Origin: Halomonas sp. THAF5a
GTDB taxonomy: Bacteria; Pseudomonadota; Gammaproteobacteria; Pseudomonadales; Halomonadaceae
Direction of reading: 5' to 3'
DNA: 64,000 nt
NCBI RefSeq assembly: GCF_009363755.1
Contig: NZ_CP045417.1
Location: 3,658,001-3,722,000 of the forward strand
Shown here: positions 1 to 12,876 of the stretch, piece by piece
How the letters are laid out: each line of letters starts with the position of its first letter
Numbering within the stretch: the first letter of the stretch is position 1
Notes under the pieces: generated by a model
The model's input: the letters and a program-made list of their open reading frames with translations, nothing else
What the model was told of the DNA's origin: nothing
Databases searched by the model: none
Translations under genes and position numbers: made by a program

Positions 1-537
1 CAGGAAGGTACCGCCGGGGGAGAGCGTCTGGCGCGCCAGGTCCAGCGCCAGCTCCACCAGGTACATCGCCTGGGGCTGGTCGATGGCGGCCATCCCACTC
101 ATATTGGGGGCCATGTCCGACATCACAAGGTCGACCGGGCGATCGCCGAGGGTCGCGAGGATCGCCTCGAGCACGTGCTCCTCGGTGAAGTCGCCCTGGA
201 TGAAGTCGACGTCGGCCAGGGCATCCATCTCGAGGATGTCCGAGGCGATCACCACGCCGTTCGAGCCGACCTTCTCGGCGGCCACCTGGCTCCAGCCGCC
301 CGGGGCGGCGCCCAGGTCGATCACGGTCATGCCGGACCGCAGCAGGCGGTCCTTTTCGTCCAGCGCCAGCAGCTTGTAGCTGGCGCGGCTGCGATAGCCG
401 TCCTGCCAGCTCTGCTGCACGAAGCGATCATCGAAGTGCTCCTTCATCCAGCCCTTGCTGGTCTTGCTGGTGGAGGCCTTGCTGGCCGGCTTCTTGCCGG
501 CAGCGCCCTTGGCGCGGGAAGCATGGGGACGTGCCAC
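1..537 (-). CDS. rlmE: 23S rRNA 2'-O-ribose methyltransferase RlmE (FtsJ/RrmJ), 3'-truncated by the window
   Basis: SAM-dependent methyltransferase that modifies the A-loop uridine (U2552 in E. coli) of 23S rRNA in the large subunit. The 179 visible codons show a basic Ser/Lys/Ala-rich N-terminus, the catalytic-type lysine in RASYK (residue 55), the SAM-binding motif DLGAAPGGW (about 74-82) and the catalytic-type aspartate in MSDMAP (about 141). The C-terminus lies beyond position 1; the family is about 210 residues. The start is GTG at 537: the nearby ATG at 542 is out of frame, and translation from GTG gives the familiar N-terminal layout. It is divergent from yhbY, as in many gammaproteobacteria. 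The identity is secure, the exact start less so. Confidence 0.93.
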   Translation of the reverse strand, partial: MARPHASRAKGAAGKKPASKASTSKTSKGWMKEHFDDRFVQQSWQDGYRSRASYKLLALDEKDRLLRSGMTVIDLGAAPGGWSQVAAEKVGSNGVVIASDILEMDALADVDFIQGDFTEEHVLEAILATLGDRPVDLVMSDMAPNMSGMAAIDQPQAMYLVELALDLARQTLSPGGTFL

Positions 538-729
538 GGCATCACCTGTGAATGGCCATGAATGACAGGCAGTCGAGCGAAATCCGGGAAGACCCGAGGG
601 AGGTGCGACGGGGTGCTGACCTGCGGACCCGGCCGGTGGAGAAGCAGGCGTGTCGGCTATGCGCTTTCGCCGCGGGGCGATTCGCCGTACCATGTGCGCT
701 GCGCGCCAACCGGGAAGAAGCAAGATACC

Positions 730-1056
730 ATGAGCTTGTCACAGGCACAAAAGAAAGCATTTCGCAGCATCGGCCACCATCTCGACCCCGTGGTCACCGT
801 CGCCGAGAACGGTGCCTCCGAGGGGGTGATCGCCGAACTCGATCGAGCCCTGCGCGACCACGAGCTGGTCAAGGTCAAGCTCGCCCTGCCCGACCGCGAC
901 GACCGCGCGGCCATGCTCGAGGCGCTGGTCGAGTCGAGCGGCGCCGAGCTGGTGCAGAAGATCGGCAAGATGGCCCTGCTCTATCGCCACAACCCCAGGG
1001 TCAACCCGAAGCTCTCCAACATCACCCGCTTCGAGGAGCACCACGGGCGGCGCTGA
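730..1056 (+). CDS. yhbY: YhbY-type CRM-domain RNA-binding protein
   Basis: A 108-residue single CRM-domain protein that associates with pre-50S ribosomal particles. The sequence begins [20 protein letters not shown] and carries the expected helix, the VKVKL strand and the basic IGKMALLYR segment near residues 77-85 that corresponds to the conserved RNA-binding loop region. Upstream in-frame starts exist, but the ATG at 730 gives the normal family length and has a GGGAAGAAG purine tract about 10 nt upstream. It is divergent from rlmE and convergent with greA, from which it is separated by a strong bidirectional terminator. Confidence 0.93.
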   Translation: MSLSQAQKKAFRSIGHHLDPVVTVAENGASEGVIAELDRALRDHELVKVKLALPDRDDRAAMLEALVESSGAELVQKIGKMALLYRHNPRVNPKLSNITRFEEHHGRR

Positions 1057-1088
1057 CGCGCGTCGCGCGTGCTGGAAGCGCTAAGCCG

Positions 1089-1152
1089 TAAGCTGCAAGT
1101 CAAACCGAAACACCCCCGAGGTTCTGCCTCGGGGGTGTTTACTTGCAGCTTA
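1089..1152. terminator. Nested bidirectional terminator between yhbY and greA
   Basis: The inner hairpin has perfect 13-nt arms, AAACACCCCCGAG (1108-1120) and its complement (1128-1140), with a 7-nt loop. It begins with AAA and ends with TTT, so it can act on both strands. A second perfect 12-nt pair, TAAGCTGCAAGT (1089-1100) and ACTTGCAGCTTA (1141-1152), encloses it. The flanking CTGGAAGCG/CGTAAGCTGCAAG text resembles a decayed repetitive palindrome. Confidence 0.85.
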
Positions 1153-1180
1153 AAGCTTTTGGCTCACAGCCGACCGAAGG

Positions 1181-1653
1181 TCACAGGTGCTCGACGCTGG
1201 CGATCTCGTACTCGACCTCGCCGCCGGGCGTCTTGACCACCACCACTTCGCCCTCCTCCTTGCCGATCAGGGCGCGGGCGATGGGCGAGGTGACCGAGAT
1301 GCGACGCTCCTTGATGTCGGCCTCGTCCTCGCCGACGATCCGGTAGGTGACCTCCTCGTCGTTGTCGAGGTTGATCAGCCCCACGGTGACGCCGAAGATC
1401 ACCTTGCCGGTCTGGGGCAGCTTGGTGACGTCGATCACCTGGGCGTTGGAGAGCTTGCCCTCGATCTCCTGGATGCGCCCCTCGATGAAGCCCTGCTGCT
1501 CACGAGCCGCATGGTACTCGGCGTTCTCCTTCAGGTCGCCGTGCTCGCGGGCCTCGGCGATGGCGGCGATCACCCGGGGGCGCGCCTCGCCCTTCAGCTC
1601 CTCGAGCTCCTTGCGAAGCCGTTGCTCACCGGCGACGGTCATCGGGACCTTGT

Positions 1654-1657
<4 letters not shown>
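1181..1657 (-). CDS. greA: Transcription elongation factor GreA
   Basis: Binds in the RNA polymerase secondary channel and stimulates cleavage of backtracked RNA. The 158-residue length is typical. The N-terminal coiled coil (about 1-75) has the hallmark acidic-tip segment [16 protein letters not shown] (about 41-56), followed by an FKBP-like C-terminal domain ending in [14 protein letters not shown] and [12 protein letters not shown]. An upstream in-frame start at 1729 would extend into carB, but the ATG at 1657 gives the canonical N-terminus. The greA ATG overlaps the carB stop (ATGA), so translation is probably coupled and carA-carB-greA looks like one operon, as in pseudomonads. Confidence 0.97.
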
Positions 1658-4884
<3,227 letters not shown>

Positions 4885-4938
4885 GACGGTTTCCGCGGCT
4901 AATCGATGAATGACGGTCTGATGTAGGGCGATTCGCGC

Positions 4939-6084
<1,146 letters not shown>

Positions 6085-6140
6085 TGTAAGGTCCTCCCAA
6101 GTGTTAACCGCTCGTCAAGGAATGCCGTTCGCCGGGCCGC

Positions 6141-6186
6141 AAAAAAGCGGGACGAACCCGATGGCTAGACCGGTTTCATCCCGCTT
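6141..6186 (-). terminator. Intrinsic terminator in the carA leader (possible attenuator)
   Basis: On the minus strand AAGCGGGA (6186-6179) pairs with TCCCGCTT (6152-6145). An inner AAACCG/CGGGTT helix extends the stem, and a six-T tract follows (6146-6141). It ends 56 nt before the carA start. It could simply end dapB transcripts, but its overlap with a short leader reading frame makes attenuation plausible. Confidence 0.75.
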
Positions 6187-6194
6187 GTTGTCAT
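6165..6194 (-). CDS. Putative nine-residue carA leader peptide MTTSGMKPV
   Basis: Minus-strand reading frame ATG ACA ACA AGC GGG ATG AAA CCG GTC TAG. Its codons cover the entire 5' arm of the carA leader terminator and its TAG falls in the loop, so a translating ribosome would occlude the stem. A weak GAG purine match lies 4-6 nt upstream of the ATG. Short leader peptides are known in attenuated biosynthetic operons, but translation here is inferred only from this geometry. Confidence 0.4.
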   Translation of the reverse strand: MTTSGMKPV

Positions 6195-6273
6195 TCGCTC
6201 GGAATGCCTGGGCCGAAGCAACAAGCGCTGTTGGAGGGGGCTTTCGCCCGTGCGCCCGGCCAAAATTTTGGGG

Positions 6274-6302
6274 ATATTACAGGAAACGACGCCCCGCGAC
6301 TA
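6274..6302 (-). promoter_or_regulatory. Candidate carA promoter
   Basis: The minus strand has TAATAT at 6279-6274 (5 of 6 to the -10 consensus) and TAGTCG at 6302-6297 (3 of 6 to -35) with 17 nt between. The palindrome CAAAATTTTG (6261-6270) sits at the expected start-site region. The predicted leader would be about 180 nt, long enough to contain the leader frame and terminator. Confidence 0.35.
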
Positions 6303-6378
6303 CCCCCGCCGCACCCCGGTCAGTGCCCAGGTGCCGGGACGATGAGAATCAACGACCCGGCAACGGGCAGTAGGTTTA

Positions 6379-6483
6379 GTGGGAGCGGTGCTTGCACCGC
6401 GATGGGATGCCTCCGTCCTGCGAGGGGCCAGGCCAACCCCGCCGCCGCTACGCGGCGGATCGCGACGCAAGCGTCGCTCCCAC
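6379..6483. repeat. REP-like inverted pair (BIME-like element) between carA and dapB
   Basis: Two 25-nt elements face each other: GTGGGAGCGGTGCTTGCACCGCGAT (6379-6403, shown in two parts as GTGGGAGCGG and TGCTTGCACCGCGAT) and ATCGCGACGCAAGCG plus TCGCTCCCAC (6459-6483). Each has an internal hairpin (GCGGTGC-TT-GCACCGC; GCGACGC-AA-GCGTCGC) and the shared GTGGGAGC end. A further hairpin, CCGCCGC-TAC-GCGGCGG, lies between them. The form resembles extragenic palindromes of pseudomonads and halomonads. Confidence 0.65.
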
Positions 6484-6527
6484 AAGGGTAATGTGGCGCC
6501 TCCGCTCTTCGCGGTGCCTCCCTCCCG

Positions 6528-7409
<882 letters not shown>

Positions 7410-8324
7410 TCAGCCGCCGCGCCCGGCGCCCGCATCGGCGCGGAGCAGCAGCGCGATCGCCGCCACCACCAGCAGGCTGCCCGGCAGCCAGATCCAGTCG
7501 ATGCGCCCCGGCTCGCGCAGGAAGAGCAGCAGCATCGAGACGAAGGGCACCAGGTAGCTGTAGGCGGTGACCGCCCCCGGCGTCAGCACCGCGGTGGCGC
7601 GCTGCAGGAGCCAGAAGGTCAGGGCGCTGGAGAAGAGCCCCAGATAGACGAGCAGCGCCAGGTCGCGGCCGGTCATGGTGGCCAGGCGCGCCACCGGCTC
7701 GACGGCGAGGCCCGCCAGCCCGACCAGCACGGCGCCGAGCCCCAGGCTCCAGAAGGTGCGCACCGCCGCCGAGGCCGACAGGCGCCCCGTCGCCATCCCC
7801 CACTTGCTGAGCACCGGATAGAGCGCCGTGGCGAGACACCCGAGGAAGAACACCGCCTCGCCGAGGCCGAAGCGCAGCGTCCCGGCCTGCCCCACGGACT
7901 CGGCGACGGCCAGCCCCAGGGCGCCCGCCGCGCCGAGCGCCAGGATCGCGGGCAGCCGCCAGCTCAGTCGTTCGACCCCGACGAGCGCGCCGCCCAGGAA
8001 GGCCAGCAGCGGCACGGTCACGAACAGGGTGGCCATGGAGAGCGCCGTGGCGTGGTGCGCCGCCCAGAACATGGCGCCGAAGAAGCCGGCCAGGCAGAGC
8101 CCCATCAGGGCGTAGAGCGGCAGGGCCCGGGCGTCGGGCAGGAAGCCCGGCGAGCGCCGGGCCAGCCATCCCAGGCCCGCGCAGGCGATCAGGAAGCGCA
8201 GCGCGGTGAGCGAGAGCGGCGGCAGCGCACTCATCATCCCCACCGCGGGAAACGAGAGCCCCACCAGCACCGCCCAGAGCAGCATGCCGAGGTGGGCGGC
8301 GCGGGCCGAACGCGGCGCGCTCAA
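7410..8324 (-). CDS. EamA/DMT-superfamily inner-membrane transporter (first of two)
   Basis: A 304-residue hydrophobic protein with about ten predicted membrane segments arranged as two EamA repeats. The first has GLSFPAVGMMSALPPLSLTA and the glycine-rich ALMGLCLAGFFGAMFWAAHH; the second has the characteristic SALTFWLLQRATAVLTPGAV near residue 235. Family members export metabolites or amino acids, but the substrate cannot be deduced. The start overlaps the DUF2218 gene stop by 4 nt (ATGA), so the two are probably co-translated. It lies in the accessory block between dapB and dnaJ. Confidence 0.85.
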   Translation of the reverse strand: MSAPRSARAAHLGMLLWAVLVGLSFPAVGMMSALPPLSLTALRFLIACAGLGWLARRSPGFLPDARALPLYALMGLCLAGFFGAMFWAAHHATALSMATLFVTVPLLAFLGGALVGVERLSWRLPAILALGAAGALGLAVAESVGQAGTLRFGLGEAVFFLGCLATALYPVLSKWGMATGRLSASAAVRTFWSLGLGAVLVGLAGLAVEPVARLATMTGRDLALLVYLGLFSSALTFWLLQRATAVLTPGAVTAYSYLVPFVSMLLLFLREPGRIDWIWLPGSLLVVAAIALLLRADAGAGRGG

Positions 8325-8599
8325 TTTTCCCAGACGATCTCCAGGCTCACCCCCGACAGCCCCTCGAGGGCGGCGTTCACCTGGCCCTCCAGGCGATCCA
8401 GGCTCTCGTCATCCAGGGTCTCGACGGCCACGCTGAGGTGCCCCGGACGGGCCTCGAGCAGGCAGCTGCCCTCGTCGAAGCGCACCCGCGCCTGGGCCTC
8501 CTCGCGGTCGATCGGCTGGGCGTCGTCCCACTCCCGGCACAGGCGCTCGATCAGCCCCTGGGCATCCTCGGCGGGTATATCGGCACGTGAAATCGGCAT
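8321..8599 (-). CDS. DUF2218 family small protein
   Basis: A 92-residue acidic protein resembling the DUF2218 family, which has no established biochemical role. Visible features are a helical N-terminus (DAQGLIERLCREWDDAQP), an antiparallel strand pair (VRFDEGSCLLEARPGHLSV) and a C-terminal helix-strand (LEGQVNAALEGLSGVSLEI). There is no signal peptide or membrane segment. A GGAG ribosome site precedes the ATG. I recall DUF2218 genes near siderophore/iron genes elsewhere, which fits the divergent iron-type ABC operon next door; a link to iron is inference. Confidence 0.7.
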   Translation of the reverse strand: MPISRADIPAEDAQGLIERLCREWDDAQPIDREEAQARVRFDEGSCLLEARPGHLSVAVETLDDESLDRLEGQVNAALEGLSGVSLEIVWEN

Positions 8600-8778
8600 G
8601 GGGGACTCCGTGTTCCTGGGACATGAGTCTCCAGACTATGACGCCCACCCCCGACAACGCCACCCCGCCCGCCGGGCCAGCGCACCTCGCCCGGGTCGCC
8701 ATGCCGCGGCACAGGGCATCGTCTTCGCGGTGGCCGCCTCGACGCCACTCGGGGATTCCGCCATACTGGCCGCCGCTT

Positions 8779-8797
8779 GAGAATACGAACGATACGC
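8779..8797. promoter_or_regulatory. Weak Fur-box-like site upstream of the iron-type ABC operon
   Basis: GAGAATACGAACGATACGC matches the 19-bp Fur consensus at about 10 of 19 positions and lies about 90 nt before the binding-protein start, between divergent genes. The match alone would be marginal; the neighbouring gene functions raise it to a candidate. Confidence 0.3.
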
Positions 8798-8887
8798 AAG
8801 TAGCCAACGAGATACGCTCGCGGCAACCGCCGAACGGCGCGGGCACCGGGCGTCGAATCGACCCATCCACGAGTACGAAATCCGCAC

Positions 8888-10015
8888 ATGCCAAACGCAC
8901 TGCTCAGCGCCGTCGGTTGCACGGCCCTCGCCCTCGGTTCCACGGCCGCCCTCGCCGAGGAGATCACCGTGACCGACATCGCCGGCCGCGAGGTCACCCT
9001 CGATGCCCCCGTGGAGCGCGTGATCCTCGGCGAGGGGCGCCAGATCTACCTGCTGGGCGCGCTGCAGCCCGACGCCCCCTTCGAGCATGTGGTGGGCTGG
9101 CGCGAGGACTTCTCCCAGGCCGACCCGGACAACTACGCCCGCTATGCGGCGAAGTTCCCGGCGCTGGAGGACATCCCGACCTTCGGCGGCTTCAAGGACG
9201 GCACCTTCGACGTCGAGCAGGCCGCGGCGCTCACGCCCGACGTGGTGCTGATGAACCTCGAGGCCCGGGCCGCCACCGAGGATGCCGCCTATGACGACAA
9301 GCTCGCCGAGCTCGGCATCCCCATCGTCTACGTCGACTTCCGCGAGGACCCGCTGGCGCACACCGTTCCCTCAATGCGGCTGATGGGCGAGCTGCTGGGC
9401 GAGGAGGCCGCCGCCGAGGCCTTCATCGACTTCTCCGAGGCCCAGATGGCCCGTGTCGCCGAGCCCCTCGCCGCCGCCGACCCCGCGCGTCCCAGGGTCT
9501 TCATCGACCGGGCGGGCGGCTACTCGGAAGACTGCTGCATGAGCTTCGGGCCGGGCAACTTCGGCGAGTACGTCGAGCTGGCCGGCGGCACCAACATCGC
9601 CGCCGACATCATCCCCAACACCTTCGGCTCGCTGAACCCCGAACAGATCATCGCCGCCGACCCGGATCACGTGGTCGTCACCGGTGGCAACTGGGACGCC
9701 TACGTGCCCGGCGGCGACTGGGTCGGGGTGGGCCCCGGCGCCGATCTGGACGCGGCTCGCGACAAGCTGCAGGGCCTGACCGAGCGCACCGCCATGACCG
9801 GCATCGGCGCGGTCGAGAGCGGCGACTTCCATGCCATCTGGCACCAGTTCTACAACAGCCCCTACTACTTCGTCGCCGTGCAGCGCCTGGCCAAGTGGCT
9901 GCACCCCGAGCTGTTCGCCGACCTCGACCCCGAGGCCACGATGCGCGAGCTGCACGAGCGCTTCCTGCCGGTGGACTACGAACCGGGCTACTGGGTGTCC
10001 CTGAATGAGCAGTAA
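8888..10015 (+). CDS. Periplasmic substrate-binding protein of an iron-siderophore-type ABC transporter
   Basis: A 375-residue protein with a short signal peptide ending at about ALA-EE (residues 23-25). It is followed by the TroA/FepB-type opening VTDIAGREVTLDAPVERVIL, a typical start of iron-complex binding proteins. It has two lobes joined by a long helix; PDVVLMNLEA and LNPEQIIAADPDHVVVTGG match the lobe strands. DCCMSFGPGNFGEYVELAGG sits at the interlobe region. It is first of three overlapping genes with a FecCD permease and an ATPase. The ligand is probably a ferric siderophore or haem-like complex but cannot be specified. Confidence 0.88.
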   Translation: MPNALLSAVGCTALALGSTAALAEEITVTDIAGREVTLDAPVERVILGEGRQIYLLGALQPDAPFEHVVGWREDFSQADPDNYARYAAKFPALEDIPTFGGFKDGTFDVEQAAALTPDVVLMNLEARAATEDAAYDDKLAELGIPIVYVDFREDPLAHTVPSMRLMGELLGEEAAAEAFIDFSEAQMARVAEPLAAADPARPRVFIDRAGGYSEDCCMSFGPGNFGEYVELAGGTNIAADIIPNTFGSLNPEQIIAADPDHVVVTGGNWDAYVPGGDWVGVGPGADLDAARDKLQGLTERTAMTGIGAVESGDFHAIWHQFYNSPYYFVAVQRLAKWLHPELFADLDPEATMRELHERFLPVDYEPGYWVSLNEQ

Positions 10016-11072
10016 CGCCGTCGCCGGCCCCGCCGCTCCCCGGGGCGGCTTCTATCGCGCCCTGGTGGTTCGCCGCCAGCTGATCCTCGCCGGGCTCACC
10101 CTGGCCCTGGTCCTGAGCCTGTGCATCGACCTGGCGCTCGGCCCGGCGCGCTACGGCCTCGGCGAGGTGGTCGCCGCGCTGCTCACGCCCGACGCCGTAC
10201 CGGCCTCGGTGCGGGTGATCCTCTGGGAGATCCGCATGCCGGTGGCGCTGATGGCCCTGGTGGTGGGCGCCAGCCTGTCGATCGCCGGCGCCCAGATGCA
10301 GACCATCCTCAGCAACCCGCTGGCCAGCCCCTTCACCCTCGGCATCTCGGCCGGCGCCAGCTTCGGCGCCGCCCTGGCGCTGGCCTTCGGCGTCACCCTG
10401 ATGCCCGTCGCGGTCGACTACGTGATCCCGATCAACGCCTTCGTGATGGCGATGCTGACCGCCTTCGCCATTCACCTGCTGAGCCTGCGGCGCGGCGTGA
10501 CGATCGAGACCATCGTGCTGCTGGGCATCGCCATGGTGTTCATCTTCAACGCCCTGATGGCCCTGATCCAGTTCTTCGCCAGCCAGCAGGCGGTCTCCGC
10601 GGTGGTGTTCTGGACCATGGGCAGCCTGACCAAGGCGACCTGGCCCAAGCTGTGGATCGCGCTGGGGGTGCTGGCCGTGGTGGTGCCGCTGCTGGCGCGT
10701 CACGGCTGGGCGCTCACCGCCATGCGCCTGGGCGACGCCAAGGCCGAGAGCCTCGGGGTCAAGCCGCGGGCCCTGCGCCTCGAGGTGCTGGTGCTGGTCT
10801 CGCTGCTGGCCGCCATCGCGGTGGCCTTCGTCGGCACCATCGGCTTCATCGGGCTGGTCGGGCCGCACATCGCCCGGCTGCTGCTGGGCGAGGATCAGCG
10901 CTTCTTCCTGCCGGGCGCGGCGCTCTGTGGGGCCCTGATCCTCTCCGTGGGCTCGGTGCTGTCGAAGGTCATCCTGCCCGGCACCGTCATCCCCATCGGC
11001 ATCATCACCTCGCTGGTGGGCATCCCGTTCTTCCTGTTCCTGGTGCTCAGCCACAAGAAGGCCTCATGGTAA
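10005..11072 (+). CDS. FecCD-family ABC transporter permease
   Basis: A 355-residue inner-membrane permease with about ten predicted helices. The family signatures are clear: RMPVALMALVVGASLSIAGAQ (about residues 75-95), then QTILSNPLASPFTLGISAGASFG, and the ATPase-contacting region with VGTIGFIGLVGPHIARLLLG near residue 275. The ATG overlaps the end of the binding-protein gene by 11 nt and the stop overlaps the ATPase gene by 7 nt, indicating one operon. Only one permease gene is present, so it presumably forms a homodimer like BtuC. Confidence 0.93.
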   Translation: MSSNAVAGPAAPRGGFYRALVVRRQLILAGLTLALVLSLCIDLALGPARYGLGEVVAALLTPDAVPASVRVILWEIRMPVALMALVVGASLSIAGAQMQTILSNPLASPFTLGISAGASFGAALALAFGVTLMPVAVDYVIPINAFVMAMLTAFAIHLLSLRRGVTIETIVLLGIAMVFIFNALMALIQFFASQQAVSAVVFWTMGSLTKATWPKLWIALGVLAVVVPLLARHGWALTAMRLGDAKAESLGVKPRALRLEVLVLVSLLAAIAVAFVGTIGFIGLVGPHIARLLLGEDQRFFLPGAALCGALILSVGSVLSKVILPGTVIPIGIITSLVGIPFFLFLVLSHKKASW

Positions 11073-11815
11073 CCCTCACCCTCGACCGCCTGTCGGCCCG
11101 CTACGGCCGCCGCCCGATCCTCGATGCCGTCACCAGCCCGCGCCTCTCGGGCGGCCAGGTGGTGGCCCTGCTCGGCCCCAACGCCGCCGGCAAGTCGACC
11201 CTCTTCCGGCGCATCCTCGGCCTGCTCGACGGGGCAGGCGAGGCCCGCATCGAGGGCGCCCGGCGCGAGCGCCCGGTGGCCTACATGCCCCAGGATACCG
11301 GCGCCAATGCGGTGCTGACGGTCTATGAATCGGTGCTGCTGGCGCGGATGCAGGGCCGGCGCCTCAAGGTGCAGGCCGACGACCTTCGCGAGGTCGAGCG
11401 GGCCCTGGACGACCTGGGCATCGCCGAGCTCGGCGAGCGCGACATCGGCAACCTCAGCGGCGGGCAGCGTCAGCTGGTGAGCGCCGCCCAGGCGCTGGTC
11501 CAGGACCCCGAGATCCTGCTCCTGGACGAGCCCACCTCGGCGCTGGACCTGCACCGCCAGCTCAGCCTGCTCGGCATCCTTCGCCGGCTGGCCCGGGAGC
11601 GCCAGATGCTCATCATCGCGGCGCTGCATGATCTCGGCCAGGCGCTGCGCTTCACCGACCAGGCCCTGGTGCTGGAGGCGGGGCGGCTGGTCGCCAGCGG
11701 CCCCACCGAGCGGGTGGTCACACCCGCCCTGCTGCGCGAGGTGTTCCGGGTCGACGCCCGCATCGAGCCCTGCTCCCAGGGGCGCCCCCAGCTCATCGTC
11801 GAAGCCGCCGTCTGA
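11066..11815 (+). CDS. ABC transporter ATPase, iron-complex type
   Basis: A 249-residue nucleotide-binding subunit. It has Walker A GPNAAGKST (about 38-46), a Q-loop in AYMPQDTG, the signature LSGGQRQ, Walker B LLLDEPTSALDL and the switch histidine in ALHDLGQALRF. This set and the size match FecE/FepC-type ATPases. The ATG at 11066 lies inside the permease gene's last codons. The 3' end overlaps the convergent EamA gene by 23 nt, so the two operons abut without an intergenic terminator. Confidence 0.93.
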   Translation: MVTLTLDRLSARYGRRPILDAVTSPRLSGGQVVALLGPNAAGKSTLFRRILGLLDGAGEARIEGARRERPVAYMPQDTGANAVLTVYESVLLARMQGRRLKVQADDLREVERALDDLGIAELGERDIGNLSGGQRQLVSAAQALVQDPEILLLDEPTSALDLHRQLSLLGILRRLARERQMLIIAALHDLGQALRFTDQALVLEAGRLVASGPTERVVTPALLREVFRVDARIEPCSQGRPQLIVEAAV

Positions 11816-12689
11816 GCCGGCCCTCGAAGGCCGCGAGGACCGCCCCGCCCAGCACCAGCGGCAGGGCCAGCAGGAAGCTGGCGGACAGCGGCAGCCCGAA
11901 GATCCACAAGTCCGCCAGCACCGGCCAGATCAGGGCCACGTACTCGAAGGGCGCCAGCCGCGAGACCTCGGCATAGCGCAGCGCCAGGGTCATGCAGATA
12001 TGGGCCGCTCCGCCGAACAGCCCGGAGAGCACCAGCAGCCAGAGGGTCGAGCCGGACACGGGCACCCAGCCCAGCGGCAGGGTGGCGAGCCCCGCCAGGG
12101 CGGTGACCAGCACGAAGTAGAAGGCGATGGAGGCGGCCGTCTCGGTGCGCGAGATCCGCCGCACCGTGACCAGCGCCCCCGCCGTCAGCAGCGCCGCCAG
12201 GATGCCCAACGCATAGCCCAGCAGGCGCCCGTCCGGCCGCGCCCCCTGCAGGTCGGGCACCACCAGCACCGCCACCCCGCAGAGCACCAGCGCCAGCGCC
12301 GCCGCCCGGTGCAGGGAGAAGCGCTCTCCCAGCAGCAGCACCCCGGCCACCGCCATGGCCACCGGCGACAGCTGCGCCAGCAGTGTCGCCTCGGCCACCG
12401 GCAGCCGCGCCACCGCGGCGAAGGAGGCGAACATCGCCGCCGCGCCCAGTCCCGAGCGCACCAGGTGGCCCAGCGGGCGGCGCGTCACCAGCGCCCCGGG
12501 AAACTCCCGCCGCCAGGTCATGAAGAGCACGATCGGCAGCAGCGCGAAGGCCGAGCGGAAGAAGACCGTCTGCCCCAGCGGCACCTCGACGCTGACCGCC
12601 TTGACGCACACCATCATGCCCGTGAAGAGAAGGCCCGACAGCAGCCTGAGCAGTATGCCGGCCAGTGGGCGGTCCATGGCGTTGTCCAT
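11793..12689 (-). CDS. EamA/DMT-superfamily transporter (second of two)
   Basis: A 298-residue membrane protein with two EamA repeats. The N-terminus MDNAMDRPLAGILLRLLSGL leads into the first helix, and FTGMMVCVKAVS and LPVAEATLLAQLSPVAMAVAG are typical of RarD/YdcZ-like DMT carriers. A longer reading frame reaches 12758, but its first 23 residues are Pro/Arg-rich and not membrane-like, so the ATG at 12689 is preferred. It is unlike the other EamA protein at 7410 in detail, so it is not a recent duplicate. The substrate is unknown. Confidence 0.85.
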   Translation of the reverse strand: MDNAMDRPLAGILLRLLSGLLFTGMMVCVKAVSVEVPLGQTVFFRSAFALLPIVLFMTWRREFPGALVTRRPLGHLVRSGLGAAAMFASFAAVARLPVAEATLLAQLSPVAMAVAGVLLLGERFSLHRAAALALVLCGVAVLVVPDLQGARPDGRLLGYALGILAALLTAGALVTVRRISRTETAASIAFYFVLVTALAGLATLPLGWVPVSGSTLWLLVLSGLFGGAAHICMTLALRYAEVSRLAPFEYVALIWPVLADLWIFGLPLSASFLLALPLVLGGAVLAAFEGRLRRRLRR

Positions 12690-12816
12690 GAGTGTCCTTG
12701 TGAATGAGTCGAGTCGAATCGGGCCCCGGCGTTGGCCGGGCCCGGGAGCGGCGGCCATGGTACACCGCCAATGGGAACCATTCCCATGCTCGTCGCCGAT
12801 ATCGCCGCCCTGGACA

Positions 12817-12858
12817 CGACGAGGCCCCGCCTCCTCCTCGGAGCGCGGGGCCTCGTCG
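12817..12858. terminator. Hairpin terminator downstream of dnaJ
   Basis: Perfect 14-nt arms CGACGAGGCCCCGC (12817-12830) and GCGGGGCCTCGTCG (12845-12858) with a 14-nt loop, 18 nt past the dnaJ stop on the minus strand. There is no long T tract, a feature shared with several hairpins in this window. Confidence 0.7.
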
Positions 12859-12876
12859 TTGGCGGCGGGGCGCCCC

